A DNA stretch of 64,000 nucleotides from Sporosarcina aquimarina (GTDB taxonomy: Bacteria; Bacillota; Bacilli; Bacillales_A; Planococcaceae): NCBI RefSeq assembly GCF_019748715.1, contig NZ_JACLBZ010000039.1, positions 62,001-126,000 on the forward strand, given 5' to 3'. The position numbers and the translations under genes were made by a program. This document shows, one piece after another, positions 45,173 to 53,788 of this stretch. Below the pieces are notes generated by a model. That model saw only the letters and a program-made list of their open reading frames with translations. It was not told where the DNA came from and did not search any database. Positions within the stretch are counted from its first letter, which is position 1. Each line of letters begins with the position of its first letter.

Positions 45173-46597
45173 ATGGGGAAGAAGGAAACAGATTTCCAAG
45201 ATATTATTGAAAGAGAAAAAGGGTTAAATCGCAGTCTGACAACTGGACAGCTTACAATGATCGCAATAGGCGGAGCGATTGGGACAGGTTTGTTTCTCGG
45301 TAGCGGGTTGGCTATTGGCTTAGCCGGACCAAGTGTTATTGTGAGTTATGCAATTGGTGCGTTAATTGCTTTACTGCTGATGGGATGTCTTTCGGAAATG
45401 ACAGTGGCCCATCCTGTGACAGGTTCATTTGGAGCCTATGCGGAAAAGTATATTAATCCTTGGGCGGGGTTCACGGTCCGTTATTCTTATTGGTTTAGCC
45501 TGGTGTGTGCGATTGGGACAGAAGTTACCGCTGTAGCTGTGTATATGAAATATTGGTTTCCCACAGTTCCTGCCATCGTCTGGATCGTATTGTTTGCTGC
45601 AATATTGATGTATGTAAATGCAACAACCGTAAAGCTGTTTGGAATTGTGGAATATTGGTTTTCTTTAATTAAGGTTGTTGCGATAACTGGATTTATTATA
45701 TTAGCTGTCTACGTCATAGTTGGAGCGGATCAAACTTCATCTATTGGAATCCATAACTACGTGGCAGAGGGTGGCTTTTTTCCAAATGGTTTTTATGGTA
45801 TGTGGATTGCTGTTTTCATATCACTATTTAGCTATCTAAGTATTGAAATGATCGCAGTAAGTGCTGGAGAAGCAAAAGACCCTGAAAAAGCAGTTCCAAT
45901 CGCTTTACGATCGGCTGTTGTTCGTTTGATCGTTTTTTATTTAATTACATTGTCTTTAATGCTAATGATCGTGCCGTGGAATATGGCCGGTGCAGATAAA
46001 AGTCCTTTTGTAAAGGTAATGGAGATTGTTAACATACCGGGTGCTGCCGCCATTATGAATTTTGTTGTGTTGATTGCTGCACTTTCTGCTATGAATAGCC
46101 AATTATATATATCAACACGAATGATGTTCTCCTTATCACGCGGTGGGTACGCTCCAAAAATACTAGGAAAGCTAAATAAAAAGTCGGTACCATCTATAGC
46201 TTTATTTGTTTCTGTTATTGGAATTGTATTTGCTACATTTTTTACCATAGTAAAACCTGACACGGCATTCGTTACAATGATTTCATTATCAAGCTTTGGA
46301 GCTATGTTTGCATGGTTTATGATTTTTATTACACACTTATTTTTCCGGAAAAATTGGAATGAAACCAAAGGAAGGAAATTACCAGTTAGAATGATAGGTT
46401 ATCCATACCTGACTATATTTGGGGCTGGATTATTAGCTAGTGTTGTATTGTCAACGTGGTTCTCGCCTGACTTTAAAGCGACCCTTTTATTAGGTTTTCC
46501 ATGGTTACTTTTCATTACAATTTGTTATTTTATCTGGAAACGAACAATCGGGAAGCGAGTTATTGTTCAGACTGAATTGGATGAAAAAGCAGATTAA
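45173..46597 (+). CDS. Amino acid permease (APC superfamily, AAT type)
   Basis: A 474-residue transporter with twelve membrane helices. The first helix region 'LTTGQLTMIAIGGAIGTGLF' contains the GxG substrate-backbone motif, and 'SYLSIEMIAVSAGEAKDPEK' is the family signature of the proton-coupled amino acid permeases related to GabP, RocE and LysP. It follows kynU by 19 bp with AAGGGGG before the ATG and ends before a terminator, so both genes form one operon. Its substrate is probably kynurenine or tryptophan (inference from the operon). Together with the absence of tryptophan dioxygenase here, this could mean uptake of external kynurenine. Confidence 0.92.
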   Translation: MGKKETDFQDIIEREKGLNRSLTTGQLTMIAIGGAIGTGLFLGSGLAIGLAGPSVIVSYAIGALIALLLMGCLSEMTVAHPVTGSFGAYAEKYINPWAGFTVRYSYWFSLVCAIGTEVTAVAVYMKYWFPTVPAIVWIVLFAAILMYVNATTVKLFGIVEYWFSLIKVVAITGFIILAVYVIVGADQTSSIGIHNYVAEGGFFPNGFYGMWIAVFISLFSYLSIEMIAVSAGEAKDPEKAVPIALRSAVVRLIVFYLITLSLMLMIVPWNMAGADKSPFVKVMEIVNIPGAAAIMNFVVLIAALSAMNSQLYISTRMMFSLSRGGYAPKILGKLNKKSVPSIALFVSVIGIVFATFFTIVKPDTAFVTMISLSSFGAMFAWFMIFITHLFFRKNWNETKGRKLPVRMIGYPYLTIFGAGLLASVVLSTWFSPDFKATLLLGFPWLLFITICYFIWKRTIGKRVIVQTELDEKAD

Positions 46598-46648
46598 TAG
46601 AAGGGCTGTTAGACTGGTTGTTTTCTATGTATAGATATATCAATAAGT

Positions 46649-46691
46649 AAAATAACACTCGATGTTACGAATGAACATCGAGTGTTATTTT
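46649..46691 (+). terminator. Terminator of the kynU-permease operon
   Basis: An 18-bp perfect stem (46649-46666 and 46674-46691) with a 7-nt loop and T-rich end. Confidence 0.92.
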
Positions 46692-46778
46692 GCGGGAGAT
46701 TAATTATTAAAATTCTTATGTTTAAAAAAGCTTTTTTGTGAACTGATATTCTGGCAATTTGTAAATTTGTTAAATAAG

Positions 46779-46793
46779 TTTCATATTATGAAA
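46779..46793 (+). promoter_or_regulatory. Shared operator, iclR/TRAP copy
   Basis: TTTCA-TATTA-TGAAA. Counting the 7-bp arms of the other copies, it ends 6 nt before the -35 box at 46802, the same geometry as at the hydroxylase and nbaC promoters. Confidence 0.75.
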
Positions 46794-46801
46794 TTTATAA
46801 C

Positions 46802-46830
46802 TTGTTAACTTGCTTTAAGATTCGTATAAT
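46802..46830 (+). promoter_or_regulatory. Promoter of the iclR/TRAP unit
   Basis: The -35 TTGTTA (46802-46807) and a perfect -10 TATAAT (46825-46830) are separated by 17 nt. Confidence 0.75.
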
Positions 46831-46941
46831 TTAGATTACTACATAAACGAAGTTCACTCCTAAGGATAAGCAAAAAAGTGTATGTTACTTAGCAGACACT
46901 CAACGGATATGGGGATAATTACAATTTCTTTTCACTTTGTA

Positions 46942-46955
46942 TGAAAGCGTTTACA
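46942..46955 (+). promoter_or_regulatory. cre (CcpA) site in the iclR leader
   Basis: TGAAAGCGTTTACA matches the cre consensus TGWAANCGNTNWCA at all positions. It lies about 105 nt downstream of the predicted transcription start and 50 bp before the iclR start codon, where CcpA could act as a roadblock. Confidence 0.85.
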
Positions 46956-47005
46956 ACCGTAGATTGTCAAACAGCTATAAATCTAGTAAGAGAGGAGAAC
47001 ATAAC

Positions 47006-47752
47006 GTGATAGAATCTGTCAAAAAGGCTTGTTATATTATCAGTTGTTTTTCTAGTGAGGAACCGGTTTTAGGAAATGCCGAGATAGCCGGTAAACTTGG
47101 CATGAGCCCTAGTACGACACATCATTTAATCAGTACACTGTGCAATGAAGGTGTATTGATGAGGGACAAGGATAGACGATATCGTTTGGGGTGGAAATTG
47201 CTGGAGTGGAATAACAACGTCATGTTTCAACAAGATATTTATGATAAGGCTATTCCGCTTGTAAAAGACTTGATAAGCAGATTCATAGGCACTGCTCATA
47301 TCGGAATGTTTGACAAAGGGGAAGTTGTATTTGTCTTGAAAATATCATCTCAAGAAGCTTCGCCTATCCACACATACATTGGGTCTCGAAAGCCTGCTTA
47401 TGCTACGAGTACAGGAAAAGTGTTGTTGGCCTATAACAATGACTACTTGAAAGAAACCATTGAACGAGGGCTTTCTCAACAAGCTCCAAATACGATTACA
47501 AATATCGAAAAGCTGAAAGAGGATTTGAAGAAAGTAAGAGACGTAGGCTATTCAATTAGTAATAATGAAAATTCAACAGGTACGTACGCTATTGCGGCGC
47601 CTATTTTATCATATTCAGGTAAAACGATTGCTGCAGTTAATCTAGCTGGGCCGGTATCTTACATGCAAGGAAGCAACCAACACATGATTAGACAGAGTGT
47701 AATTAAGACGGCCGATTCTATATCTAAAGAACTAGGTTATATTGAAGTTTAA
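47006..47752 (+). CDS. IclR family transcriptional regulator
   Basis: A 248-residue regulator with an N-terminal winged helix-turn-helix ('NAEIAGKLGMSPSTTHHLIS', about residues 23-42) and the C-terminal IclR effector domain ('PAYATSTGKVLLAYNND', 'GYSISNNENSTGTYAIAAPI', 'AAVNLAGPVSYM'). The GTG at 47006 is preferred: AGAGGAG lies 6-7 nt upstream, and a TTG 23 codons earlier lies within the cre site. It precedes the TRAP transporter genes on the same strand. IclR proteins of aromatic pathways are often effector-dependent activators that bind just upstream of the -35 box. The four shared operators in this region have that placement or close to it. Confidence 0.9.
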   Translation: MIESVKKACYIISCFSSEEPVLGNAEIAGKLGMSPSTTHHLISTLCNEGVLMRDKDRRYRLGWKLLEWNNNVMFQQDIYDKAIPLVKDLISRFIGTAHIGMFDKGEVVFVLKISSQEASPIHTYIGSRKPAYATSTGKVLLAYNNDYLKETIERGLSQQAPNTITNIEKLKEDLKKVRDVGYSISNNENSTGTYAIAAPILSYSGKTIAAVNLAGPVSYMQGSNQHMIRQSVIKTADSISKELGYIEV

Positions 47753-47895
47753 TTATTACCATAGAATCCTTTAAAGGGGTGATGAACACCAGAACAATTT
47801 ATCTATTCTAGCCACACAGAAAAGGGTATAGTTTTCGATTAAATTTACCGAATAGTCTGATTAATAATCAGGAAAGAGAAAAGGGGAGTTAATAC

Positions 47896-48924
47896 ATGAC
47901 AAGAAAAAGAGGTATGTATTTTTTTATTATGACAATTGTTGCAGCGTTGTTTCTAAGTGCATGTGGTAAAGACAGTGATGAGGCGAAAGCAGATAACCCA
48001 GGTAAGGAAGGAGAAGCTGGGCAGACATACAACTTTAAACTCGCTCATATTGCACCACCCGATCATATTTGGAATGAGACGGCTCAAAAGTTTGCCGAGG
48101 AACTAGAAGAACGTTCAGATGGTCGAATGAAAATGGAGTTATATCCAGGTGGACAACTCGGTGGAGAGCCGGATATGGTACAACAGCTTGAAACGGGTTC
48201 ATTGGATTTCGGATTTATTACGACTGCTTTTTTAACATCTAGATCAGATGCTTTCAGTGGTTGGTTTGCACCTTATTTATTTGATTCCTACGAAGCAGCT
48301 TACGAGGCAAAGGATTCTGATATTGCAAAGAAGATTTTAGCAACACTTGATGATCAAGGCTTACGCGCAAAAGATTATTTCTTCTCCGGAAACCGTACGA
48401 TGATGTTCAGAGAGAAAGTTGAAACACCTGCAGATATTAAAGGCCTTACTTTACGTGTCACACCAAGTCCCGCGTTACAAGATTGGTATCGTCTATTAGA
48501 CGCTAATCCAGAGTCTATCTCATTGCCAGATGTATACCAAGCTGCACAAACAGGTGTCATTGATGGAATGGAAATGGATTTGGATGCAGCAGTTACATCT
48601 AATTTTAATGAAGTAACCGGGTTTGGCGCATTGACGAACCATATGGTATGGCCTTCTGTAATGATTGCGAGCGGAAAGGTATTTGATGCGATGCCGGAAG
48701 AAGATCAAAAAATTATTGAAGAAGCAATGGCTGCGGCTTCTGAATTTGGAACGATGAAGCGTTCTTCTTTAGAAGAAGAGTATATGAATACTTTAAAAGA
48801 CAGAGGAATGGAATTATATGAAATGGACGAGTCTTTGTTCGACCCATTCAAAGAAGAGTATGATGAACAATACAAAGCAAAGGATCCATTGATTAAAGAA
48901 TTTATCGAAACGTTCCGTAAATAG
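47896..48924 (+). CDS. TRAP transporter substrate-binding protein (DctP family)
   Basis: Lipid-anchored solute receptor of 342 residues: signal peptide with lipobox LSAC and Cys23, then a linker and the DctP domain ('YNFKLAHIAPPDHIWNETAQ', 'GGQLGGEPDMVQQLETGSLD', 'MMFREKVETPADIKGLTLRV'). The conserved Arg of 'LRVTPSP' usually binds the carboxylate of the ligand, so an organic acid is expected. It is followed by the small and large membrane subunits. In this setting the ligand may be anthranilate or another aromatic acid fed into the cluster (inference). AAAGGGGAG precedes the ATG. Confidence 0.93.
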   Translation: MTRKRGMYFFIMTIVAALFLSACGKDSDEAKADNPGKEGEAGQTYNFKLAHIAPPDHIWNETAQKFAEELEERSDGRMKMELYPGGQLGGEPDMVQQLETGSLDFGFITTAFLTSRSDAFSGWFAPYLFDSYEAAYEAKDSDIAKKILATLDDQGLRAKDYFFSGNRTMMFREKVETPADIKGLTLRVTPSPALQDWYRLLDANPESISLPDVYQAAQTGVIDGMEMDLDAAVTSNFNEVTGFGALTNHMVWPSVMIASGKVFDAMPEEDQKIIEEAMAAASEFGTMKRSSLEEEYMNTLKDRGMELYEMDESLFDPFKEEYDEQYKAKDPLIKEFIETFRK

Positions 48925-48938
48925 GAGGAATGCGCAGT

Positions 48939-49424
48939 ATGAACAAGCTGAGCAGCTGGGTAGAAACGCTTGAAAAGTTTATGGCGATGATCTTAATTGC
49001 TGCAATGACGATTATTATTGCAGTCGCTGTATTATTTCGCTACTTTCTAAACGCCCCTATATTTTGGGCAAGTGAGGCAAGTATCTTCATCATGGCATGG
49101 GTCACATTTCTTGGAGGGAGTTTGGGACTTAAATATAGGTCCCAAGCTTCTGTTACCTTTTTGGTCGATCGGTTTTCGGAGAAGGGAAAAAGATATTTAG
49201 AGATGGTTTCTTATATAATTATTCTCGTTTTTATTGGGATTTTACTATATTTAAGTTATCAATGGCTATTCTCCGTTACTCATCAAACCTCATCTTCCAT
49301 GCGAATTCCTATGTGGATTCCATATGCATCGGTTCCAGTAGGCCTAAGTTTTGCATTCATTCATTTATTAACCCATCTTGTGAATTTGTTTAAGACAAAG
49401 GAACAAGGGGGGCAAACGACATGA
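48939..49424 (+). CDS. TRAP transporter small membrane subunit (DctQ)
   Basis: A 161-residue membrane protein with four helices; 'AVLFRYFLNAPIFWASEASI' is the DctQ hallmark ('RYFLN...W..E'). The ATG at 48939 is preferred because TAGGAGG lies about 9 nt upstream; an ATG three codons earlier is too close. The gene begins 14 bp after the receptor gene and overlaps the large subunit gene by 4 bp (ATGA). Confidence 0.92.
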   Translation: MNKLSSWVETLEKFMAMILIAAMTIIIAVAVLFRYFLNAPIFWASEASIFIMAWVTFLGGSLGLKYRSQASVTFLVDRFSEKGKRYLEMVSYIIILVFIGILLYLSYQWLFSVTHQTSSSMRIPMWIPYASVPVGLSFAFIHLLTHLVNLFKTKEQGGQTT

Positions 49425-50698
49425 TGATCATTGTTATTGCGCTATTTTTATTATTTCTAGTGATCGGCATTCCGATATCTCTAGTGCTAGCAATTACTTC
49501 TATTAGTTATTTACTTCTTTCAAATTTAACTACGCTGATGAGTTCAGCCCCACAGAAAATGTTTTCGGGCATCGATAATTTTGGTCTGTTAGCCATCCCG
49601 CTATTTATGTTGGCGGGAGAATTAATGAATGGCGGAGGAATCACGACACGCCTCGTGTCTTTTGCCAGAGTGTTGATCGGTCATTATCGTGGTGGATTGG
49701 CGTATGTCACGGTTATTGCGAATATGTTTTTAGCTTCTATACTAGGGTCTGCCAATGCACAGGCTGCGATGATGAGTAAAGTTATGGTGCCTGAAATGGA
49801 AAAAGAAGGATATCGACGTGATTTCTCTGCAGCAATCACATTAGCCTCTTCTATAGTGGCGCCGGTTATTCCACCTAGTATGTTGTTTATCATTTATGGA
49901 ACATTAACAGGTGCGTCTATTGCCGATTTGTTTATGGCTGGAGTGATTCCAGGTATATTGCTCGGGGTTGGTTTCATTATCGTAATTGGGATCATGAATC
50001 AAAAACAGCAATTTCCTAAAAGTGAAAAAGCAACTTTTCAAATGATTGTGAAGTCGCTTTTGCGAGTGCTACCCGCAATGTTAATTCCTTTTACAATAAT
50101 TTTTGGGATACTCGGCGGTGTATTTACGCCTACTGAATCAGCTGCCATCGCATGCGTAATCGCATTTGTTATTGGGCTGGCTTATCGGGAGCTAAAGTTG
50201 AAAGATATGCCGGAAATTTTGGTGAATACGGTTGTAAATACAGCAACGATCTCATTCTTAATCGTGACAGCTAATTTATTTGGTTTTATAATTGCATATG
50301 AACAAATTCCTCAATTGGTAGCTAATTCAATGCTTGGTTTGTCAGAAAACCCATTAATCTTTTTGCTTTTAGTTAATATCTTTTTGTTATTGATTGGTAC
50401 TGTATTAGATGGAATTGCGGCGTTGATTATTTTAATACCTGTCATGCTTCCGCTACTTGCTACATACCAGATTGATCCCGTGCATTTCGGAGTCATCGTA
50501 TGTATTAACTTAACAATCGGTCTTCTTACTCCGCCAGTAGGCACAGGACTTTTCATCGTGTCGTCCATCGCCAAGGTGAAATTTGAAGATCTTATTAAAT
50601 CGATTATGCCGTTCTTGGCTATGGCGATCCTTGTGTTGCTCATTTTGACTTATTGGGAAGATGCTGCGTTATGGATACCTAGTTTGTATAAAGAATAA
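49421..50698 (+). CDS. TRAP transporter large membrane subunit (DctM)
   Basis: The 425-residue sodium-coupled transport subunit with about twelve membrane segments. 'FAIPLFMLAGELMNGGGIT'-like 'LLAIPLFMLAGELMNGGGIT', 'GSANAQAAMMSKVMVPEMEK' and 'GILGGVFTPTESAAIACVIA' are characteristic DctM segments. The start overlaps dctQ by 4 bp. It closes the transporter operon, ending just before a terminator. With DctP and DctQ it forms a complete high-affinity carboxylate importer beside the aromatic degradation genes. Confidence 0.93.
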   Translation: MMIIVIALFLLFLVIGIPISLVLAITSISYLLLSNLTTLMSSAPQKMFSGIDNFGLLAIPLFMLAGELMNGGGITTRLVSFARVLIGHYRGGLAYVTVIANMFLASILGSANAQAAMMSKVMVPEMEKEGYRRDFSAAITLASSIVAPVIPPSMLFIIYGTLTGASIADLFMAGVIPGILLGVGFIIVIGIMNQKQQFPKSEKATFQMIVKSLLRVLPAMLIPFTIIFGILGGVFTPTESAAIACVIAFVIGLAYRELKLKDMPEILVNTVVNTATISFLIVTANLFGFIIAYEQIPQLVANSMLGLSENPLIFLLLVNIFLLLIGTVLDGIAALIILIPVMLPLLATYQIDPVHFGVIVCINLTIGLLTPPVGTGLFIVSSIAKVKFEDLIKSIMPFLAMAILVLLILTYWEDAALWIPSLYKE

Positions 50699-50728
50699 AA
50701 CGTTTAGAGAACTCTCTAAACGTTTTTT
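50697..50728 (+). terminator. Terminator of the TRAP operon
   Basis: AAAACGTTTAGAGA pairs with its near-perfect complement directly adjacent, followed by seven T. Confidence 0.92.
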
Positions 50729-50754
50729 TAATTTTTTTTATTAAATATTCTCGC

Positions 50755-50773
50755 TATTTCATACCGTGAAATA
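50755..50773 (+). promoter_or_regulatory. Shared operator, hydroxylase copy
   Basis: TATTTCA-TACCG-TGAAATA, perfect 7-bp arms, 6 nt upstream of the -35 box. Confidence 0.8.
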
Positions 50774-50779
50774 TGAATA

Positions 50780-50808
50780 TTGTGACAAGGAGTTGTATTC
50801 GGTATATT
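50780..50808 (+). promoter_or_regulatory. Promoter of the anthranilate hydroxylase gene
   Basis: The -35 TTGTGA (50780-50785) and -10 TATATT (50803-50808) have a 17-nt spacer. A leader of about 165 nt would follow, containing a near-cre sequence TGAAAGGGCTTACA at 50893-50906 with one mismatch in the central CG. Confidence 0.65.
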
Positions 50809-50981
50809 ACAAGTACGTTAAGTGAAGTGAAAGCTTCTGGAGTGAGGAAAGATCCCTTGGGATTCGTAGTAGGCTTCTTTAATAAGTCGGAATGAAAGGG
50901 CTTACAATCATTACTCTTACGGTCTTCATGCATCAATGAATTAGTCATTATCATACTATCACCATATAGGAGGAATACAAA

Positions 50982-52466
50982 ATGGGTATTAGAACAGGCG
51001 CAGATTATATGAAAGCGGTAAAGTCACGGCAACCAGAAGTATACTTGGGAGGTCGACGTATTACAAACCTGGCTGATGAACCAGTCTTCAAGCAACCTAT
51101 CAAAGAAATGGCCAGACTTTATGATATGCAACACGACCCAAAGTACCAAAATGATATTACGCATGTTTGTGAAGAAACGGGTGAGAGAGTAAACAATGCA
51201 TTTATCATTCCTAGAAATGGAGAAGATTTACAAGCCCGTAGACGAGTTTTTGAAGTATGGGCAGAAGCCACATTTGGTTTGATGGGGCGAACTCCAGACT
51301 TCTTGGCAACTGTAGTAACAGGGATGGCAACGAATGATTGGTTCTTTAGACAGTATGGAGATCGTTGGGGTGATAACATTGTGAACTATTATAAATATAT
51401 CCGTGATAACGATTTGTTCTTGACACATGCAATTATCAATCCGCAGAATGACCGCAGCAAGGCTTCAAATGAACAAGAAGATGAATTTACCCATTTAGGA
51501 GTCGTACGTGAAACGGAGGAAGGTTTAATCGTTCGCGGGTCCAAGATGCTGGCTACTCTTGCACCTGTCACTGACGAGGTAATCATTTATTCGTACCCAA
51601 GTTTCAAACCTGGGGATGAAAAGTATGCGATTTCGTTTGCACTCCCTATTGATACCCCAGGGCTTCGTATGTATTGCCGGGAAGAAACTCAAAACGGTGA
51701 GCGTTCTACATGGGATCATCCACTAGCCAGCCGGTTCGAAGAGATGGATGCAGTGCTAGTGTTCCATGATGTGCTTGTACCATGGGAACGTGTATTCATC
51801 AACCAAAACGTAGAAGCTGGTAACTTATTGTATCCTAAAACAGGCATCAACTTGCAGCCTTCTCATCAGTCAGCTGTGCGCGGCTTAACAAAGATTTCAT
51901 TTGCAACAGAGGTTGCTTGTTCAGTTGCTGATGCAGTAGGAGTCGACGGATTCTTGAATGTACAAAACCAATTATCCGAGCTGATTCAAGGGGCAGAAAC
52001 AATCCGTGCATTAGTGCGGGTGGCGGAGTATGAGTATGTTATGACCCCGCACGGCGAGGCCGTTCCTGCTATTGTGCCATTAGAAACGATTCGAGGTATT
52101 CTACCGACACTCTACCCACGTGCTATGGAAATACTGCAGACTATCGGTGCGGGCGGATTGCTAATGTCTCCAACAGGAGCTGATTTTGCTAATCCGGAAA
52201 CAGCAGAAGATATGGAGAAATACTACGGTGGACGTTCAGGAGTATCAGCTGAGCAACGTGTACGACTCTTTAAGTTAGCTTGGGATCTATGTGGCGAAGC
52301 ATTCGGTCAACGTCTCGTTCAATATGAGCGCTACTATTCTGGCGATCCGGTTCGCAAATTGGGTATGTTCTATAATACGCATAAGCGTAATAACCCATCC
52401 TATGAAATGGTAGACAAAGCATTGAGAGATTCTTTGGAAATGGCAAAGGATACAGTTGCCAATTAA
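50982..52466 (+). CDS. HpaB-family FAD monooxygenase, predicted anthranilate 3-monooxygenase oxygenase component
   Basis: Oxygenase of a two-component flavin monooxygenase, 494 residues, family of 4-hydroxyphenylacetate 3-monooxygenase. It uses reduced FAD supplied by a separate reductase. Family features are '[20 protein letters not shown]', '[20 protein letters not shown]', '[20 protein letters not shown]' and '[16 protein letters not shown]'. In Geobacillus thermodenitrificans NG80-2 a homologous oxygenase hydroxylates anthranilate to 3-hydroxyanthranilate, and it lies with the same downstream genes; the same role is inferred here because kynU makes anthranilate and nbaC consumes 3-hydroxyanthranilate. 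AGGAGG precedes the ATG. It forms its own transcription unit with operator, promoter and terminator. Confidence 0.85.
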   Translation: MGIRTGADYMKAVKSRQPEVYLGGRRITNLADEPVFKQPIKEMARLYDMQHDPKYQNDITHVCEETGERVNNAFIIPRNGEDLQARRRVFEVWAEATFGLMGRTPDFLATVVTGMATNDWFFRQYGDRWGDNIVNYYKYIRDNDLFLTHAIINPQNDRSKASNEQEDEFTHLGVVRETEEGLIVRGSKMLATLAPVTDEVIIYSYPSFKPGDEKYAISFALPIDTPGLRMYCREETQNGERSTWDHPLASRFEEMDAVLVFHDVLVPWERVFINQNVEAGNLLYPKTGINLQPSHQSAVRGLTKISFATEVACSVADAVGVDGFLNVQNQLSELIQGAETIRALVRVAEYEYVMTPHGEAVPAIVPLETIRGILPTLYPRAMEILQTIGAGGLLMSPTGADFANPETAEDMEKYYGGRSGVSAEQRVRLFKLAWDLCGEAFGQRLVQYERYYSGDPVRKLGMFYNTHKRNNPSYEMVDKALRDSLEMAKDTVAN

Positions 52467-52481
52467 TGAGGATATAAGTGA

Positions 52482-52527
52482 GAAAAGCATTATCAGGTAA
52501 GAGGTTTTACTTTGATAATGCTTTTTC
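52482..52527 (+). terminator. Terminator of the hydroxylase gene
   Basis: AAAAGCATTATCA pairs with TGATAATGCTTTT, with a 16-nt loop and T-rich end. Confidence 0.88.
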
Positions 52528-52603
52528 GTTTATTATTATGGTAATATGAATACTTAGAAAAGTGAATCTAGTAGTTAGATACAATGAAGTAGAAGTGTGC
52601 TTA

Positions 52604-52612
52604 TGCTATAAT
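52604..52612 (+). promoter_or_regulatory. Extended -10 promoter of the flavin reductase gene
   Basis: TGCTATAAT (TG, one base, then perfect TATAAT at 52607-52612) fits an extended -10 promoter; the -35 region is poor. No TTTCA-N5-TGAAA operator is present here. Confidence 0.55.
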
Positions 52613-52655
52613 TTTTATGGATTAATATAAAAAGAAAAATTTTTAGGGAGAGATC

Positions 52656-53162
52656 ATGATGAATAAAGAAGAAAAACAGCAAGTCTTTAAAGATATTATG
52701 GGGAATTACCCAACAGGGGTAACAGTTGTTACCACTACTACAGGAGATGGAGTACCTGTCGGTTTGACAGTTAACTCATTTGCATCTGTTTCCCTTGATC
52801 CACTTATGTTACTTTGGTCCATTGATCATAGAGTTTCTTCGTTGAAAGAGTTCACGGAAGGTGGAAAGTTTGCAGTACATGTATTGGCTGGCGAACAATC
52901 TGAACTTTGTAAAACATTTGCAAGCAGACACGAAGATCGTTTCAGTACATGTAATTGGCATCAATCAGAAAATGGGCTACCTATTATCGAAGGTGCTTTC
53001 GGCGTGTTTGAGTGTAAAACGTTCAAAGCGATTGAGGCTGGCGATCATACCGTCTTGATTGGCGAAGTAGTAGACCTGAAAGTCGATAGCTCAAAAGATC
53101 CGATGCTGTATCACCGAAGAGTATTTGGTTCTATACCGGCAGAGTTTTATACAGCGAAATAA
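52656..53162 (+). CDS. Flavin reductase, predicted FADH2 supplier of the anthranilate hydroxylase
   Basis: A 168-residue flavin reductase of the HpaC/DIM6 type, which reduces free FAD or FMN with NAD(P)H. The N-terminal 'GNYPTGVTVVTTTTGDGVPV' and 'GLTVNSFASVSLDPLMLLWS' are the family signatures, and the C-terminal 'GDHTVLIGEVVDL' with 'YHRRVFG' completes the fold. It lies 190 bp behind the oxygenase gene, separated by a terminator and a promoter of its own, so oxygenase and reductase are transcribed separately. In the Geobacillus pathway a reductase of this kind is the second component. Two adjacent ATGs leave a one-residue uncertainty. Confidence 0.9.
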   Translation: MMNKEEKQQVFKDIMGNYPTGVTVVTTTTGDGVPVGLTVNSFASVSLDPLMLLWSIDHRVSSLKEFTEGGKFAVHVLAGEQSELCKTFASRHEDRFSTCNWHQSENGLPIIEGAFGVFECKTFKAIEAGDHTVLIGEVVDLKVDSSKDPMLYHRRVFGSIPAEFYTAK

Positions 53163-53201
53163 AGGATTTATAGACCTTAGTTTTTGATTGAATACCACCG
53201 T

Positions 53202-53236
53202 AAGCAGTATAGACAACGACGTCTGTACTGCTTATT
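53202..53236 (+). terminator. Hairpin after the flavin reductase gene
   Basis: AAGCAGTA (53202-53209) pairs with TACTGCTT (53226-53233), with inner AGAC/GTCT. The T tract is weak. Confidence 0.55.
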
Positions 53237-53409
53237 CATATTTTACGACTCGATAGGTATTGTTGAATATTAGTTAATAAAACTTTTGGATTACTTAAAA
53301 TAACTATTTACAATAACTTTAATATTCGACACACTAAATTCGACAAGAAAGTACTCAGTGTTCCTGTGCATTCATCAATTTAGCATTGGGTGGTCTTTAA
53401 AAGAAGACA

Positions 53410-53468
53410 AACCATAGCTGTCAAGCCATCGCTCTTTTGAGAGGTGGCTTGACAGCTATGGTTTTTTT
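53410..53468 (+). terminator. Very strong terminator hairpin upstream of the nba promoter
   Basis: A 19-bp near-perfect stem, left arm beginning AACCATAGCTGTCAAGCCA, with an inner CTC/GAG pair and seven T after the right arm. It is about 250 bp after the nearest upstream gene and insulates the nba promoter. Confidence 0.9.
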
Positions 53469-53611
53469 ATGTGCTTTTTTGATTTGGGGTTATGGATGTT
53501 TTGGAGCCAATAAGAAGTTTCGCATTTATTATTCCTAGCTTTTCTTTCGTATGGTGACATAATGTGCGTCTGTTATAAAAAGACAAAGCGGTCTATTAAA
53601 AACATTCTAAC

Positions 53612-53630
53612 TATTTCACATGATGAAATA
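53612..53630 (+). promoter_or_regulatory. Shared operator, nbaC copy
   Basis: TATTTCA-CATGA-TGAAATA, with arms identical to the hydroxylase copy, 6 nt upstream of the -35 position. Confidence 0.8.
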
Positions 53631-53636
53631 ACAATG

Positions 53637-53665
53637 TGGAATTTTGTATGCGTTTTCATTATAGT
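53637..53665 (+). promoter_or_regulatory. nba operon promoter with overlapping cre-like site
   Basis: -10 TATAGT (53660-53665), with a weak -35 TGGAAT (53637-53642) 17 nt upstream, as expected for an activated promoter. TGTATGCGTTTTCA at 53645-53658 matches the cre consensus at 13 of 14 positions and fills the spacer, so CcpA would block polymerase. Confidence 0.7.
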
Positions 53666-53788
53666 GGGAGTACAACAAATAGAGTAAGAGAGGGTGTTGT
53701 ATTTGCCTTGATTCTGCACTAGTGAAAGTACAAAACAGTTTTATCCGTTTTGCGAAAAATAATAAATTAAAATAATGGAGGGTTTCAA

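Larger units (their letters stand above)
53163..53788. other. 626-bp intergenic region ahead of the nba operon
   Basis: No coding sequence is apparent. It holds two hairpins (53202-53233 and 53410-53468), an operator, a promoter and a cre-like site, all listed separately. The stretch 53235-53405 is AT-rich and shows nothing recognisable. Confidence 0.6.

Noticed and set aside
50982..52466. 4-hydroxyphenylacetate 3-monooxygenase (hpaB) as the gene's role
   Set aside because: No homoprotocatechuate pathway genes are present, whereas kynU upstream and nbaC downstream need an anthranilate 3-hydroxylase.
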